Origin: an uncultured Eubacteriales bacterium
Lineage (GTDB): Bacteria; Bacillota; Clostridia; Lachnospirales; CAG-274
Assembly (NCBI GenBank): GCA_949293325.1
Contig: CASFCZ010000093.1
Coordinates: 1 to 44,267 of the forward strand
Reading direction: 5' to 3'
DNA length: 44,267 nucleotides
Under the pieces are notes generated by a model, which did no database searches, had not been told where the DNA came from, and saw nothing but the letters and a program-made list of their open reading frames with translations. A program made the position numbers and the translations under genes. Positions 25,029 to 33,693 of the stretch are shown piece by piece; position 1 is the first letter of the stretch; each line of letters starts with the position of its first letter.

Positions 25029-25928
25029 TCACCTTAACATGGTTATTGGCTTAATACAGTCAGCCATAACCAGATATACCCCAACTATTTTATTATCTTC
25101 ATCAAAAACCGTAACCTGCTCACCCTCTGCAAGGGGTTTGTTACAATAATTCAAGCTTATTTTATTACCATTTGCAAGGTATTTTTCCGCAGCCCCGGAA
25201 ACTGTAACGGACTTATACTCCTTTAAAGCCTCCTCAGGCCGAAGCAATACCTCCTCAAGGCGTCCCTCTGCCACCAGATGCTTAAAATCATCCAGCTTTA
25301 TACTGTTATCCAGAGTAAACCTGCCTGAGGCAGTACGCACAAGGGCTGACATATGTGCACCACATCCCAGCTTTTCGCCTATATCCTTGCAAAGTGTCCT
25401 GATATATGTACCCTTTGAACAGGTAACAAGCATTTCCACAACATTATCGCCCTTAAATATAATATTATCTATGGCGTATATGTGGATGAGCCTTGTCTTT
25501 CTTTCTATTTCAACACCTTCACGGGCAAGTTCATAAAGTTTCTTACCATTTACCTTAACGGCAGAATACATAGGGGGCTTTTGATAATATTCACCGATAA
25601 AGGATCTTGCCGCCCTTTCCACATCCTCATGACTTGCATTGACCTGACAGATTTTTATAATTTCTCCTGTATGATCCTCAGTGGTAGTTGTCACTCCAAG
25701 CGTCATTTCCGCTTTGTATTGCTTGACTGATGCAGTTATATAATCAGCAAGCTTAGTGGACTTGCCCACACAAATAGGCAAAACCCCCTCCGCCTCAGGA
25801 TCAAGAGTACCTGTATGACCTGTTTTAATCCTGCCAAGGGTTTTACGTACCACATTGACTACATCATGGGATGTAAAGCCCTTTTCCTTATATATGTTGA
25901 TAATACCGGAAATATTACTGTCAACCAT
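25029..25928 (-). CDS. truB: tRNA pseudouridine-55 synthase TruB
   Basis: 299 residues. It converts U55 in the T loop of tRNAs to pseudouridine. The catalytic motif GHTGTLDPEAEGVLP carries the nucleophilic aspartate at 43. The N-terminus has the family's GIINIYKEKGFTSHDVV, followed by KQYKAEMTLGVTTTTEDHTG. The C-terminal PUA-like part contains the AEKYLANGNKISL segment. ATG at 25928 has GGAAGAAG upstream and overlaps the end of nrnA by eight bases. Confidence 0.97.
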   Translation of the reverse strand: MVDSNISGIINIYKEKGFTSHDVVNVVRKTLGRIKTGHTGTLDPEAEGVLPICVGKSTKLADYITASVKQYKAEMTLGVTTTTEDHTGEIIKICQVNASHEDVERAARSFIGEYYQKPPMYSAVKVNGKKLYELAREGVEIERKTRLIHIYAIDNIIFKGDNVVEMLVTCSKGTYIRTLCKDIGEKLGCGAHMSALVRTASGRFTLDNSIKLDDFKHLVAEGRLEEVLLRPEEALKEYKSVTVSGAAEKYLANGNKISLNYCNKPLAEGEQVTVFDEDNKIVGVYLVMADCIKPITMLR

Positions 25929-26871
25929 TAGTTTCTTCTTCCTTAATACGACTTATTAATTTATCAAGGGTTTCTTCCATAGGCAGATCTGAAGTAGCTC
26001 CTGCTGCCAGTATATGACCTCCGCCCCCAAAGGAGGATGCAACATTATTAACGTTGCATTTTTTAGACCTCAGGCTGATTTTTACCTTACCTCCATCTCT
26101 TTCGGTAAGCAGAGCCGAAACCTGAACACCATCAATATTAAGCAGATACTCAACTATTCCGTCTGTATCACCGCTTTTTGCACCGCACATATCAAGCTCT
26201 GTCTTTGTCAGAGTGGAATACGCTATATCACCAAACATCCTGAAATTATTGATAGCACAACCCATAACCTTAACCTGAGAGGCTGTATGCTCATAAAGGA
26301 CTTTAGAATGGATAAATGCTGTATCAACGCCCATTCCCACCAGCTCACCTGCTATTTCATGGGTTCTTTGAGAGGTGGAGTTGTGCTTAAAGCCCGATGT
26401 ATCAAATACTATACCGGAATATATCGCCTCTGCAATATCAGCAGTAATCTCACACTTATTTCTGATAATCTCATATACTACCTCAGAAGCCGATGAAGCC
26501 TTAGGATTGACGATATTATACTGTGCAAACATATTGTTACTGATATGGTGGTCGATATTATAGGTAATTTCAGCCCTGTCAAAGACCTTTGCAGCCTCCC
26601 CAAGTCGTTCCTTATCACCACAATCCAATGCAAAAAAGAACTTTGGCGAAAGTGACTCCTTATCACCCTTATAAAGATATTCTGCACCCCTGAGATAATT
26701 AAATCTGTCAGGATACTCCTCAAGGAGGATAAGAGGAATCACTCCATGCTGTGCAAGAGCCATTGAAAAGGCAAATACAGAACTGACAGCATCCCCATCA
26801 GGGGAAATGTGCCCTGCAACAGCAGCAACATCACCCCTGTTAAGGGTTTCAAAAACATTGTTTTCATACAT
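25921..26871 (-). CDS. nrnA: Bifunctional oligoribonuclease / PAP phosphatase NrnA (DHH family)
   Basis: 316 residues. It degrades nanoRNAs and dephosphorylates 3'-phosphoadenosine 5'-phosphate in characterised relatives. The DHH domain shows GHISPDGDAVSS near 20-31, ALDCGD, and NIDHHISN with DHH at 107-109. The C-terminal DHHA1 part has KISLRSK and FGGGGHILAAGA. ATG at 26871 has GAGGG nine bases upstream; a TTG at 26880 in the same frame is less well placed. Location between rbfA and truB is typical for Firmicutes. Confidence 0.94.
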   Translation of the reverse strand: MYENNVFETLNRGDVAAVAGHISPDGDAVSSVFAFSMALAQHGVIPLILLEEYPDRFNYLRGAEYLYKGDKESLSPKFFFALDCGDKERLGEAAKVFDRAEITYNIDHHISNNMFAQYNIVNPKASSASEVVYEIIRNKCEITADIAEAIYSGIVFDTSGFKHNSTSQRTHEIAGELVGMGVDTAFIHSKVLYEHTASQVKVMGCAINNFRMFGDIAYSTLTKTELDMCGAKSGDTDGIVEYLLNIDGVQVSALLTERDGGKVKISLRSKKCNVNNVASSFGGGGHILAAGATSDLPMEETLDKLISRIKEEETNG

Positions 26872-26876
26872 GAAAA

Positions 26877-27239
26877 TCAACCCTCTTGTTTCTTATTAAT
26901 ATCCTTTATTATTTTATCTATCTTAAAGCTATATTCCATGGAGTCATCAAGAATGAAGGTAAGCTCGGGAGTAATACGCAGGTTAATCCGGTTTGCAATA
27001 AGAGATCTGATAAAACCTGTCGCACTTTTAAGCACAGAAATAACCTCCTGCTTCTTTTCATCATCACCCAGAACACTTACATATACCTTACAGTACTTAA
27101 GGTCATTTGTAGTATCCACCTTAAGGACACTTGTAATAACTCCTATCCTTGGGTCTTTAAGATCTGAACGTATAATTTCGGAAATTTCCTTTTGTATTTC
27201 GTCATTAATACGTATCATCCTGTTGCTGTTTTTTTTCAT
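26877..27239 (-). CDS. rbfA: 30S ribosome-binding factor RbfA
   Basis: 120 residues with a type-II KH fold. It binds immature 30S subunits and helps 16S rRNA 5'-end maturation. Visible family segments are NDEIQKEISEIIRSDLKDPR followed by IGVITS, the strand CKVYVSVLGDDEKK and the RSLIANRINLRITPELTFI region. ATG at 27239 shares one base with the infB stop (TAATG), so translation is coupled to initiation factor 2. Confidence 0.97.
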   Translation of the reverse strand: MKKNSNRMIRINDEIQKEISEIIRSDLKDPRIGVITSVLKVDTTNDLKYCKVYVSVLGDDEKKQEVISVLKSATGFIRSLIANRINLRITPELTFILDDSMEYSFKIDKIIKDINKKQEG

Positions 27240-29587
27240 TACTGTTTAATTTCCTCCATAACAAAGGCTTCTATGATATCGCCCTCTTTAATATCATTAA
27301 ACTTATTAAGAACGATACCACATTCAAAACCTGTAGCTACTTCCTTTACATCGTCTTTAAAACGTCTTAAGGTAGCAAGCTCACCCTCATGCACAACAAT
27401 ACCGTCTCTTACAACACGTACCCTTGCATTACGCTGAAGCTTACCCTCCTTAACATAAGCACCACCAATGGTACCTACACCGGAAGCCTTAAAGAGCTGT
27501 CTTATCTCTGCATGACCGATTATCTTTTCTTCATAAACAGGATCAAGCATACCCTTCATAGCTTCTGTAATATCTTCTATTGCGTTATAGATAACTCTGT
27601 AAAGTCTGATATCTACCTTTTGATCATCGGCAACACTCTTTGCAGATGCCTCCGGACGTACATTAAAGCCTATAATGATTGCGTTTGATGCACTTGCAAG
27701 CATAACATCCGACTCAGTAATAGCACCTACACCACCATGGATAGTTCTTATCCTTACCTCGTCATTTGAAAGCTTCTCAAGGCTTGCCCTTACAGCTTCA
27801 ACAGAACCCTGTACATCTGCCTTAATAACAATGTTAAGCTCCTTTATATTACCGCTTTGAATCTGGCTGAAGAGATCATCAAGGGAAACCTTCTGAGGTG
27901 TATCCTTGATAAGATCCTCCCTGTTCTTTGCTGCAACAGACTCTGCAACCTGTCTTGCGTGCTTTTCGCTTTGTGCAACATAGAACATATCTCCTGCCCT
28001 AGGCACCTCATTAAGGCCAAGAATCTCAACAGGCATAGATGGGCCTGCCTTCTTTACCTTCTGACCCTTATCATTCATCATTGCACGTATACGGCCGTAG
28101 GTAGAACCTGCAACTACAGGGTCACCTACATTAAGGGTACCGTTCTGGACAAGTACGGTGGCAACAGCACCTCTACCCTTATCAAGCTGTGCCTCAATTA
28201 TGCTGCCCCTTGCCTTCTTATTAGGATTTGCCTTAAGTTCCTTCATCTCTGCTACAAGAATGATCATTTCAAGGAGGTGATCAATACCCTCCTTAGTGGT
28301 TGCTGAAACAGGAACACATATAGTATCACCGCCCCAGTCCTCGGATATAAGTCCGTATTCTACAAGCTCCTGCTTAACACGTTCCGGATTGGCGCTTGGT
28401 TTATCTATCTTGTTTATAGCTACTATAATTTCTACACCTGCTGCCTTAGCATGATTGATAGCCTCAATAGTCTGTGGCATAACACCATCATCGGCTGCTA
28501 CAACAAGTACAGCAATATCAGTTACCTGTGCACCTCTCATTCTCATGGCTGTAAATGCCTCATGGCCAGGAGTATCAAGGAATGTAATAGGCTTACCGTC
28601 TATGGCAACCGTATAAGCACCTATGTGCTGTGTAATACCACCTGCTTCCCTTGTGGTAACATTTGAATGTCTGATGGCATCAAGAAGGGAAGTTTTACCA
28701 TGGTCAACATGACCCATAACAACTACAACAGGTGGTCTTTCAACAAGATCTTCCTCATTATCCTCTTCTTCTCTGAATTCCTCTTCAAGAAGGTCTATTT
28801 CCTCAGCTTTTTCGGCAATTACATCAAATTCATCACAGATAGCCTCAGCAAGTTCAAACTCGATTTCCTGATTAACGCTTGCCATAACGTTTTTCTTCAT
28901 AAGGCGCATAACTATATCCGCAGAGTTTTTGCCAAGCTTATCTGCAAGATCCTTGACTGTAATAGTATTACCGATCTGAATTATTTTAATATCGTCCTCT
29001 GTCTCCACCGGAACCTCCTGGATGGGAGTTTCTTCCCTCTTTAACCTGTTCTTTTTATTTTTCTTATTCTTTTTATTTATATGACCCTGGGCATTGATAT
29101 TAGGCTTTGGCCTTGTAAAATTAGAGCCCTTATTGGCATCATCGTTCTTATTTTTATTGTTCTGAACAGCCTTATTTTTACCACCTGCATTCTGAACAGA
29201 CCTGTTTTTACCGTTCTGACCAGGTCTAGAACTATCAGGCTGTCTGTCATTACGATCATTTTTAGCTACTTTATTACCCTTAACGGCTGTCTGTTGTCTT
29301 TCGGCAGCAGGCTGCTGTCTTGTTTTTTTATGGACAGGAGCATTGGCAGGCTTTTTTTCTGCCTCATTTCCTGACTTTGGCTTGGCTGATACCTCAGCTT
29401 TCTGATTTTGTGCCGGCTTTGGGCTGTCGTCCTTAGCATAGAGCTTTTTAACCTTAGCCACTGTTTCCTCATCGACACCACTTGAATGGGATTTAACCTC
29501 AACCCCCATTTCATTAAGTTTGCCGATAAGCTCCTTATTAGTCATATTTAATATTTTGGCAAGTTCATATACTCTCATCTTCGACAA
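27239..29587 (-). CDS. infB: Translation initiation factor IF-2
   Basis: About 782 residues. GTPase that brings initiator tRNA to the 30S subunit. An N-terminal IF2N helix ([20 protein letters not shown]) is followed by a Lys/Asn/Gln-rich linker of about 130 residues and a second IF2N-like segment ([19 protein letters not shown]). The G domain has [12 protein letters not shown] near 292-303, DTPGHEAF and NKIDKP, and then come the C-terminal beta barrels. I take TTG at 29587 as start: GGAGGTGA lies six bases before it, and the first in-frame ATG further upstream (29602) is part of that very site. The nearest downstream ATG (29578) is 17 bases from it. Confidence 0.96.
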   Translation of the reverse strand: MSKMRVYELAKILNMTNKELIGKLNEMGVEVKSHSSGVDEETVAKVKKLYAKDDSPKPAQNQKAEVSAKPKSGNEAEKKPANAPVHKKTRQQPAAERQQTAVKGNKVAKNDRNDRQPDSSRPGQNGKNRSVQNAGGKNKAVQNNKNKNDDANKGSNFTRPKPNINAQGHINKKNKKNKKNRLKREETPIQEVPVETEDDIKIIQIGNTITVKDLADKLGKNSADIVMRLMKKNVMASVNQEIEFELAEAICDEFDVIAEKAEEIDLLEEEFREEEDNEEDLVERPPVVVVMGHVDHGKTSLLDAIRHSNVTTREAGGITQHIGAYTVAIDGKPITFLDTPGHEAFTAMRMRGAQVTDIAVLVVAADDGVMPQTIEAINHAKAAGVEIIVAINKIDKPSANPERVKQELVEYGLISEDWGGDTICVPVSATTKEGIDHLLEMIILVAEMKELKANPNKKARGSIIEAQLDKGRGAVATVLVQNGTLNVGDPVVAGSTYGRIRAMMNDKGQKVKKAGPSMPVEILGLNEVPRAGDMFYVAQSEKHARQVAESVAAKNREDLIKDTPQKVSLDDLFSQIQSGNIKELNIVIKADVQGSVEAVRASLEKLSNDEVRIRTIHGGVGAITESDVMLASASNAIIIGFNVRPEASAKSVADDQKVDIRLYRVIYNAIEDITEAMKGMLDPVYEEKIIGHAEIRQLFKASGVGTIGGAYVKEGKLQRNARVRVVRDGIVVHEGELATLRRFKDDVKEVATGFECGIVLNKFNDIKEGDIIEAFVMEEIKQ

Positions 29588-29680
29588 ATCTATCACCTCC
29601 ATAATTATTCAAGAATATTCGGTACTGCTACTACGGAATCATTCCATAATACTCCGAAAGACATCCTTATTTACTCCCGA

Positions 29681-29986
29681 TTACACCGAAAGCTCTGTCT
29701 TGATCCTTTGCGCAAAACCCATATCAGTAACTGCAAACACCGTTCTGTTATACATACCTACCGCAGAGCTAAGCTCCTCTCTGGATCCTGTAACGATATA
29801 TTCCGTCCCCTGTCCTTCAGCACGTCCGATTATTTTTTTCTTAGTGTTGTCCGAGGCATCTTCGGCTATGATCACAAGGACACACATCCTGTCCCTTATA
29901 GCCATAGAAACCGTATCCTCACCGCTTATAAGCTTTCCTGCACGTTTTGCAAGGGAAAGCATTGATGTAGCCCTTCTGCTTATCAA
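29681..29986 (-). CDS. ylxQ: L7Ae-family ribosomal-type protein YlxQ
   Basis: 101 residues with the L7Ae/L30e/Gadd45 fold: SMLSLAKRAGKLISGEDTV, then CVLVIIAEDASDNTKKKI and AVTDMGFAQRI. Members bind kink-turn RNA; the exact role of YlxQ is unclear. The start is TTG at 29986, overlapping the ylxR stop (TTGA), with AAAGGAG 11 bases upstream. Always found between ylxR and infB in this operon type. Confidence 0.92.
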   Translation of the reverse strand: MISRRATSMLSLAKRAGKLISGEDTVSMAIRDRMCVLVIIAEDASDNTKKKIIGRAEGQGTEYIVTGSREELSSAVGMYNRTVFAVTDMGFAQRIKTELSV

Positions 29987-30249
29987 GGCTCTGTCAGCTC
30001 CTTTTTAAGTTCCTCATACACGCTTTGTGGTACTGCCGTCTTAAACGAGCGTTCCAATCCACGTGATTTATGAGCCTTCTCAAGACAATCAGCATTTGGG
30101 CATATATATGCGCCTCTGCCCTGCATCTTTCCTGTAGAGTCAAGTTTAAATTCCCCTTCGTCGGTTTTAACTATACGTATAAGTTCCTTTTTAGGTTTCA
30201 TTTCCTGACATCCTGTACATTTTCTAAGTGGAACCTTCTTTTTGATCAC
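29983..30249 (-). CDS. rnpM: RNA-binding protein YlxR (RnpM, RNase P modulator)
   Basis: 88-residue basic protein with the YlxR family pattern: PLRKCTGCQEMKPKKELIRI with C11 and C14, GRGAYICPNADC with C50 and C55, and ARG-like LERSFKTAVP. B. subtilis YlxR has been reported to bind and modulate RNase P RNA. The start is GTG at 30249 with only a weak GGTGAA upstream. It sits between nusA and ylxQ, its standard place. Confidence 0.93.
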   Translation of the reverse strand: MIKKKVPLRKCTGCQEMKPKKELIRIVKTDEGEFKLDSTGKMQGRGAYICPNADCLEKAHKSRGLERSFKTAVPQSVYEELKKELTEP

Positions 30250-30282
30250 CGTTTCACCAACCTTTCGGCATATCCGTCGGGA

Positions 30283-31380
30283 TTACTCCTCAACGTCTTC
30301 CTCCTCAGTGTCTGTATCCAGGTTTACAAAGCCTGTAAGCCTTGCCTGTGACTCGCTTTTAATATCAATTTTCCAGCCGGTAAGTCTTGCAGCAAGCCTT
30401 ACATTCTGGCCTTCCTTACCGATTGCAAGTGAAAGCTGACTATCCGGTACCACTACCCTTGCACACTGCTCGCCTTCATCTTCATTTATTTCAACTGCAA
30501 TTACCTTTGCAGGATTAAGTGCAGAAGCAATAAGTTTTTTAGGATCCTCATCCCAAGGCACAATATCTATCTTTTCGCCCTTAAGTTCATTTACAATTAC
30601 ATTTACTCTGTTTCCGTTAGGACCTACACAAGCTCCTACCGCATCAACATCAGGATTTTTGGAATAAACAGCCATTTTTGTTCTGGAGCCTGCCTCCCTT
30701 GAAATAGCCTTTATCTCAACTGTACCATCCATAACTTCAGGTACTTCAAGCTCAAAAAGTCTTTTAACAAGACCTACATGAGTCCTTGATACATTAACAA
30801 TAGGTCCCTTTGATGTCTGCTTTACCTCATAAATGTACACCTTAATCCTGTCATTAAAATTATAGGTTTCACCGGGAATCTGTTCCTGTGCAGGAAGCAT
30901 AGCATCCATCTTACCAAGGGAAACAATAACATTTTTCTTTTCGGTACGCTGAACTATAGCCGTGTCTATATCCTTATCCTTCTTAAGATACTCGTTGTAA
31001 AGCTTTTCCCTTTCAGCCTCTCTGAACTTTTGAACAACAACCTGTTTAGCTGTCTGGGCAGAAATACGTCCAAAGTTCTTAGGAGTTATTTCATACTCAA
31101 CTATGTCACCATACTCGTACTTAGGGTCTATCTTTCTTGCATCCTCAAGAGAAACCTCAAGGAATGCATCATAAACATCCTCTGTAACTTCCTTCTGGGC
31201 AAAGACCTTGATTTCACCGGTCTCTCTGTTAATATCAACACGGATATTCTGAGAGGTACCGTAGTTTTTCTTGCAGGCAGTTTCAAGAGATGTCTTGATG
31301 GCATCAAAAATAACTTCCTTATCAATACCCTTTTCCTTTTCAATTAAATTTAAAGCTTCAATAAGCTCATGGCTGTCCAT
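30283..31380 (-). CDS. nusA: Transcription termination/antitermination factor NusA
   Basis: 365 residues. It binds RNA polymerase and nascent RNA, affecting pausing and termination. The N-terminal domain (LIEALNLIEKEKGIDKEVIF) is followed by an S1 motif and two KH domains (VDAVGACVGPNGNRVNVIVN and LSLAIGKEGQNVRLAARLTG). It ends soon after the second KH domain with an acidic tail (TDTEEEDVEE), so it lacks the C-terminal acidic repeats of E. coli NusA, as usual in Firmicutes. ATG at 31380 has GGAGG nine bases upstream. It follows rimP by 36 bases. Confidence 0.97.
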   Translation of the reverse strand: MDSHELIEALNLIEKEKGIDKEVIFDAIKTSLETACKKNYGTSQNIRVDINRETGEIKVFAQKEVTEDVYDAFLEVSLEDARKIDPKYEYGDIVEYEITPKNFGRISAQTAKQVVVQKFREAEREKLYNEYLKKDKDIDTAIVQRTEKKNVIVSLGKMDAMLPAQEQIPGETYNFNDRIKVYIYEVKQTSKGPIVNVSRTHVGLVKRLFELEVPEVMDGTVEIKAISREAGSRTKMAVYSKNPDVDAVGACVGPNGNRVNVIVNELKGEKIDIVPWDEDPKKLIASALNPAKVIAVEINEDEGEQCARVVVPDSQLSLAIGKEGQNVRLAARLTGWKIDIKSESQARLTGFVNLDTDTEEEDVEE

Positions 31381-31416
31381 TTGCCTTATCCTCCTTAAAA
31401 AACATCTTATCTTAAA

Positions 31417-31878
31417 TTAAAAAATTACAGCAAGCCTTGTTGAGGCAACCTCTTTACGGGGAAACGAAAGTTCCTTACCCTCCTCTGACTCAATGACCAC
31501 ATTATCATCCTTAAGTCCCAGCAGAGTGCCTCTGAATTCTTTTTGTCCTTCAAGTGCTTTAAAGAGCTTTACATCCACAAGTTTACCCTTATATTTAACA
31601 TACTCATGGTCTCTCTTAAGTATACGGTCAATACCTGGCGAGCTTACCTCCAGTATATATGGCTCATCGGTAATATCATCACTAAGCTGTTCATCCAGTG
31701 CCCTGGATACAAGTTCGCAATCATCTATTGTAATGCCGCCTTCCTTATCCACGTACACCCTTAGATACTTATTAGGCCCTTCCTTAACAAACTCAGCATC
31801 CACAAACTCAAAACCATTTTGTTCAATAATAGGCATAGCCAGCTCTTCTGCAAGCTTAACTATATCCTTTGCCTGCAT
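31417..31878 (-). CDS. rimP: Ribosome maturation factor RimP
   Basis: 153 residues. It assists assembly of the 30S subunit. Family segments are IIEQNGFEFVDAEFVKEGPN, LRVYVDKEGGITIDDCELVS, the DEPYILEVSSPGIDRIL motif and a C-terminal small barrel (FRGTLLGLKDDNVVIE). ATG at 31878 lies six bases after GGAGGGTGA; a TTG just upstream is also in frame. Its A is shared with the TGA of a short upstream frame (31878-31997), a sign of coupled translation. Confidence 0.95.
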   Translation of the reverse strand: MQAKDIVKLAEELAMPIIEQNGFEFVDAEFVKEGPNKYLRVYVDKEGGITIDDCELVSRALDEQLSDDITDEPYILEVSSPGIDRILKRDHEYVKYKGKLVDVKLFKALEGQKEFRGTLLGLKDDNVVIESEEGKELSFPRKEVASTRLAVIF

Positions 31879-31997
31879 CAACCATCACCCTCCTTGTTGT
31901 ATTTAAGCAGAAAAATAGGAGCTGTAGCCACAGCCCCATTTGCGTCCTCGTCAAAAAAAACTCCGTACCTGCCGAACATATCGGCATGGGTCTGCAT
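31878..31997 (-). CDS. Short open frame in the rimP leader, possible leader peptide
   Basis: 39 codons from ATG 31997 (or 55 codons from GTG 32045) to a TGA that overlaps the rimP ATG (TGATG). The predicted peptide contains ADMFGRYGVFFDEDANGAVA and ends with LLKYNKEGDG. Its composition looks protein-like, with mixed charged and aromatic residues, rather than the low-complexity product of noncoding DNA. The rimP ribosome binding site lies in its last codons. No good ribosome binding site precedes either start, so it could be noncoding leader. I do not recognise the peptide. Confidence 0.35.
   Translation of the reverse strand: MQTHADMFGRYGVFFDEDANGAVATAPIFLLKYNKEGDG
31911..31937 (-). terminator. 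Terminator-like hairpin just before rimP
   Basis: On the minus strand GGGGCTGT (31937-31930) pairs with ACAGCTCC (31925-31918), one G-T pair, four-base loop, and is followed by TATTTTT. It lies about 20 bases upstream of the rimP ribosome binding site, so it could attenuate the operon. It also lies inside the short leader frame. Confidence 0.45.
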
Positions 31998-32027
31998 CCA
32001 AGCCCAAAACAGGCTGAAGATAAAACA

Positions 32028-32048
32028 AGAGTGGGCAGAACCCACTCT
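32028..32048 (-). promoter_or_regulatory. Hairpin at the start of the rimP leader
   Basis: AGAGTGGG (32028-32035) and CCCACTCT (32041-32048) form a perfect 8-base stem with a 5-base loop about 20 bases after the predicted transcription start. The following T-run is interrupted (TGTTTTAT), so it is a weak terminator or a structural leader element. Confidence 0.5.
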
Positions 32049-32073
32049 CTAATCAACAACAGTCACTGGAAAC

Positions 32074-32102
32074 ATTATATCATCAAAACATTTCCATTGC
32101 AA
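32074..32102 (-). promoter_or_regulatory. Sigma-A type promoter of the rimP-nusA-infB operon
   Basis: Minus-strand -35 TTGCAA (32102-32097, four of six), 17-base spacer, -10 TATAAT (32079-32074, perfect). It gives a leader of nearly 190 bases before rimP. Confidence 0.7.
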
Positions 32103-32163
32103 GCATTTTTATACTTTTCAATAAATTTTATACGCCCTTGTTTGAAATATATAAATCAGAATA

Positions 32164-32198
32164 TAAAAAAAGCCGGGGAGAATCTCTCTCCCACAGCC
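32164..32198 (-). terminator. Rho-independent terminator of the liv operon
   Basis: On the minus strand GCTGTGGGAGA pairs with TCTCCCCGGC (GGGAGA/TCTCCC perfect core, 5-base loop), followed by seven T. It lies 14 bases after the livF stop. Confidence 0.85.
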
Positions 32199-32211
32199 TC
32201 TGTAATACGTA

Positions 32212-32916
32212 TCAACCGCCAAGATATGCTTTTTTGACACTTTCATCGCCCATAAGCTTACTGGCTGTATCTGATTTAACAATATTTCCTGTTTCAAGTA
32301 CATATGCACGATCAGATATAGACAAAGCCATATTGGCATTCTGTTCAACAAGGAGTATTGTAACACCGTCATTGTTACATTCCTTGATAATACTGAATAT
32401 TTCCTTTACAAGGATGGGTGCAAGACCCATTGAAGGCTCATCCATAAGGAGCATACGGGGTTTACCCATAAGAGCCCTTCCGATTGCAAGCATCTGCTGC
32501 TCTCCGCCTGAAAGGGTACCTGCCAGCTGCTTCCTACGCTCACCAAGGCGTGGAAAAAGCTCCATAACACGATTATACTCCTTGGCAATAAAATCCTTAT
32601 CCTTTACAGAAAATGCACCTAACTCCAGATTTTCCTGAACTGTAAGATCCTGAAATACCCTTCTGCCCTCCGGAACATGTCCAAGGCCAAGACGCATTAT
32701 CCTGTCAGCAGTCATACCGCCTATTTGCTTATCCATAAAGAAAACACGTCCGCTGGATGGCTTAATAAGACCTGAAACGCTGTGCAGTGTTGTAGTTTTA
32801 CCTGCACCGTTTGCACCGATAAGTGAAACTATTTCACCTTCGTTAACTTCAAAGCTGATACCCTTGATAGCATGGATGGCGCCATAGTATACATGAAGAT
32901 CTTCTACCTTTAACAA
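32212..32916 (-). CDS. livF: Branched-chain amino acid ABC transporter ATPase LivF
   Basis: 234-residue ATPase. Walker A GANGAGKTT is at 34-42, the signature LSGGEQQMLAIGRAL near 135-149, and Walker B LLMDEPSMGLAP follows. Length and the ending (KLMGDESVKKAYLGG) match LivF. The frame begins with TTG at 32916; AAGGCGGG lies about seven bases upstream. It is 16 bases after livG. Together with LivG it should power the LivHM channel from the cytoplasmic side. Confidence 0.95.
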   Translation of the reverse strand: MLKVEDLHVYYGAIHAIKGISFEVNEGEIVSLIGANGAGKTTTLHSVSGLIKPSSGRVFFMDKQIGGMTADRIMRLGLGHVPEGRRVFQDLTVQENLELGAFSVKDKDFIAKEYNRVMELFPRLGERRKQLAGTLSGGEQQMLAIGRALMGKPRMLLMDEPSMGLAPILVKEIFSIIKECNNDGVTILLVEQNANMALSISDRAYVLETGNIVKSDTASKLMGDESVKKAYLGG

Positions 32917-32932
32917 CTATATCCCGCCTTTC

Positions 32933-33691
32933 CTACTCGCCAAGGTATGCCGCTATAACACGAGGATTTGACTTGACCTCATCGGCAGTACCGTTTGCAA
33001 TTATCTTACCATACTCCAGTACAACAATCTTTTCACATATGCCCATTACAAGTCCCATATCATGTTCAATAAGAAGAATAGATATATTAAATTTATTTCT
33101 TATCAAAGCAATGGTATCCATAAGCTCTGCCGTTTCGTTGGGGTTCATACCTGCCGCAGGCTCATCCAGTAAAAGGAGCTTAGGATTAGTTGCAAGGGCT
33201 CTAGCTATTTCCAGTTTACGCTGTTTTCCATAAGGAAGATTTGAAGACTTAAAGCTTGCCTCCTTGTCAAGATCAAAGACCTTAAGGAGTTCCATGGCCA
33301 TCTCATTCATTTCCTTTTCCTGTTTAAAATAAGAAGGAAGACGAAAAATTCCTGAGATCAGTCCGTAGTTTTCCCTGTTATGAAGACCAACCTTAACATT
33401 ATCAAGTACAGACATATCACCAAAAAGCCTGATATTCTGAAATGTTCTGGCTATACCTGCCTTATTTATTTCAATAGGATTTTTACCTACCATTTCCTTA
33501 CCGTCAAACATGAAGCTTCCATCTGTAGGCTTATATACACCTGTAAGAAGGTTAAATGCCGTAGTTTTTCCTGCACCGTTGGGGCCTATAAGTCCATAGA
33601 GCTGCCCATTGTCAATGGTCAGATTAAAATCATCTACGGCACGCAAACCTCCGAAGGATATGCCCAAATTTTTTACTTCCAACAAAGCCAT
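32933..33691 (-). CDS. livG: Branched-chain amino acid ABC transporter ATPase LivG
   Basis: 252-residue ATPase. Walker A GPNGAGKTT is at 36-44. The signature region reads LPYGKQRKLEIARAL, the usual LivG variant of LSGGQ. Walker B LLLDEPAAGMNPNE and the switch histidine in LIEHDMG follow. The C-terminus (GTADEVKSNPRVIAAYLGE) is typical of LivG. ATG at 33691 follows AAGGGG by ten bases, immediately after the livM stop. Confidence 0.96.
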   Translation of the reverse strand: MALLEVKNLGISFGGLRAVDDFNLTIDNGQLYGLIGPNGAGKTTAFNLLTGVYKPTDGSFMFDGKEMVGKNPIEINKAGIARTFQNIRLFGDMSVLDNVKVGLHNRENYGLISGIFRLPSYFKQEKEMNEMAMELLKVFDLDKEASFKSSNLPYGKQRKLEIARALATNPKLLLLDEPAAGMNPNETAELMDTIALIRNKFNISILLIEHDMGLVMGICEKIVVLEYGKIIANGTADEVKSNPRVIAAYLGE

Positions 33692-33693
33692 AA

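Noticed and set aside
29060-29450. Several long frames on both strands opposite the infB linker
   Set aside because: They are by-products of the low-complexity Lys/Asn/Gln-rich coding stretch. None has a start signal or family resemblance.
31856-32059. A 67-codon minus-strand frame across the rimP leader
   Set aside because: It runs into the rimP start in a different frame, has no ribosome binding site, and its product looks less protein-like than the 39-codon frame in the neighbouring register.
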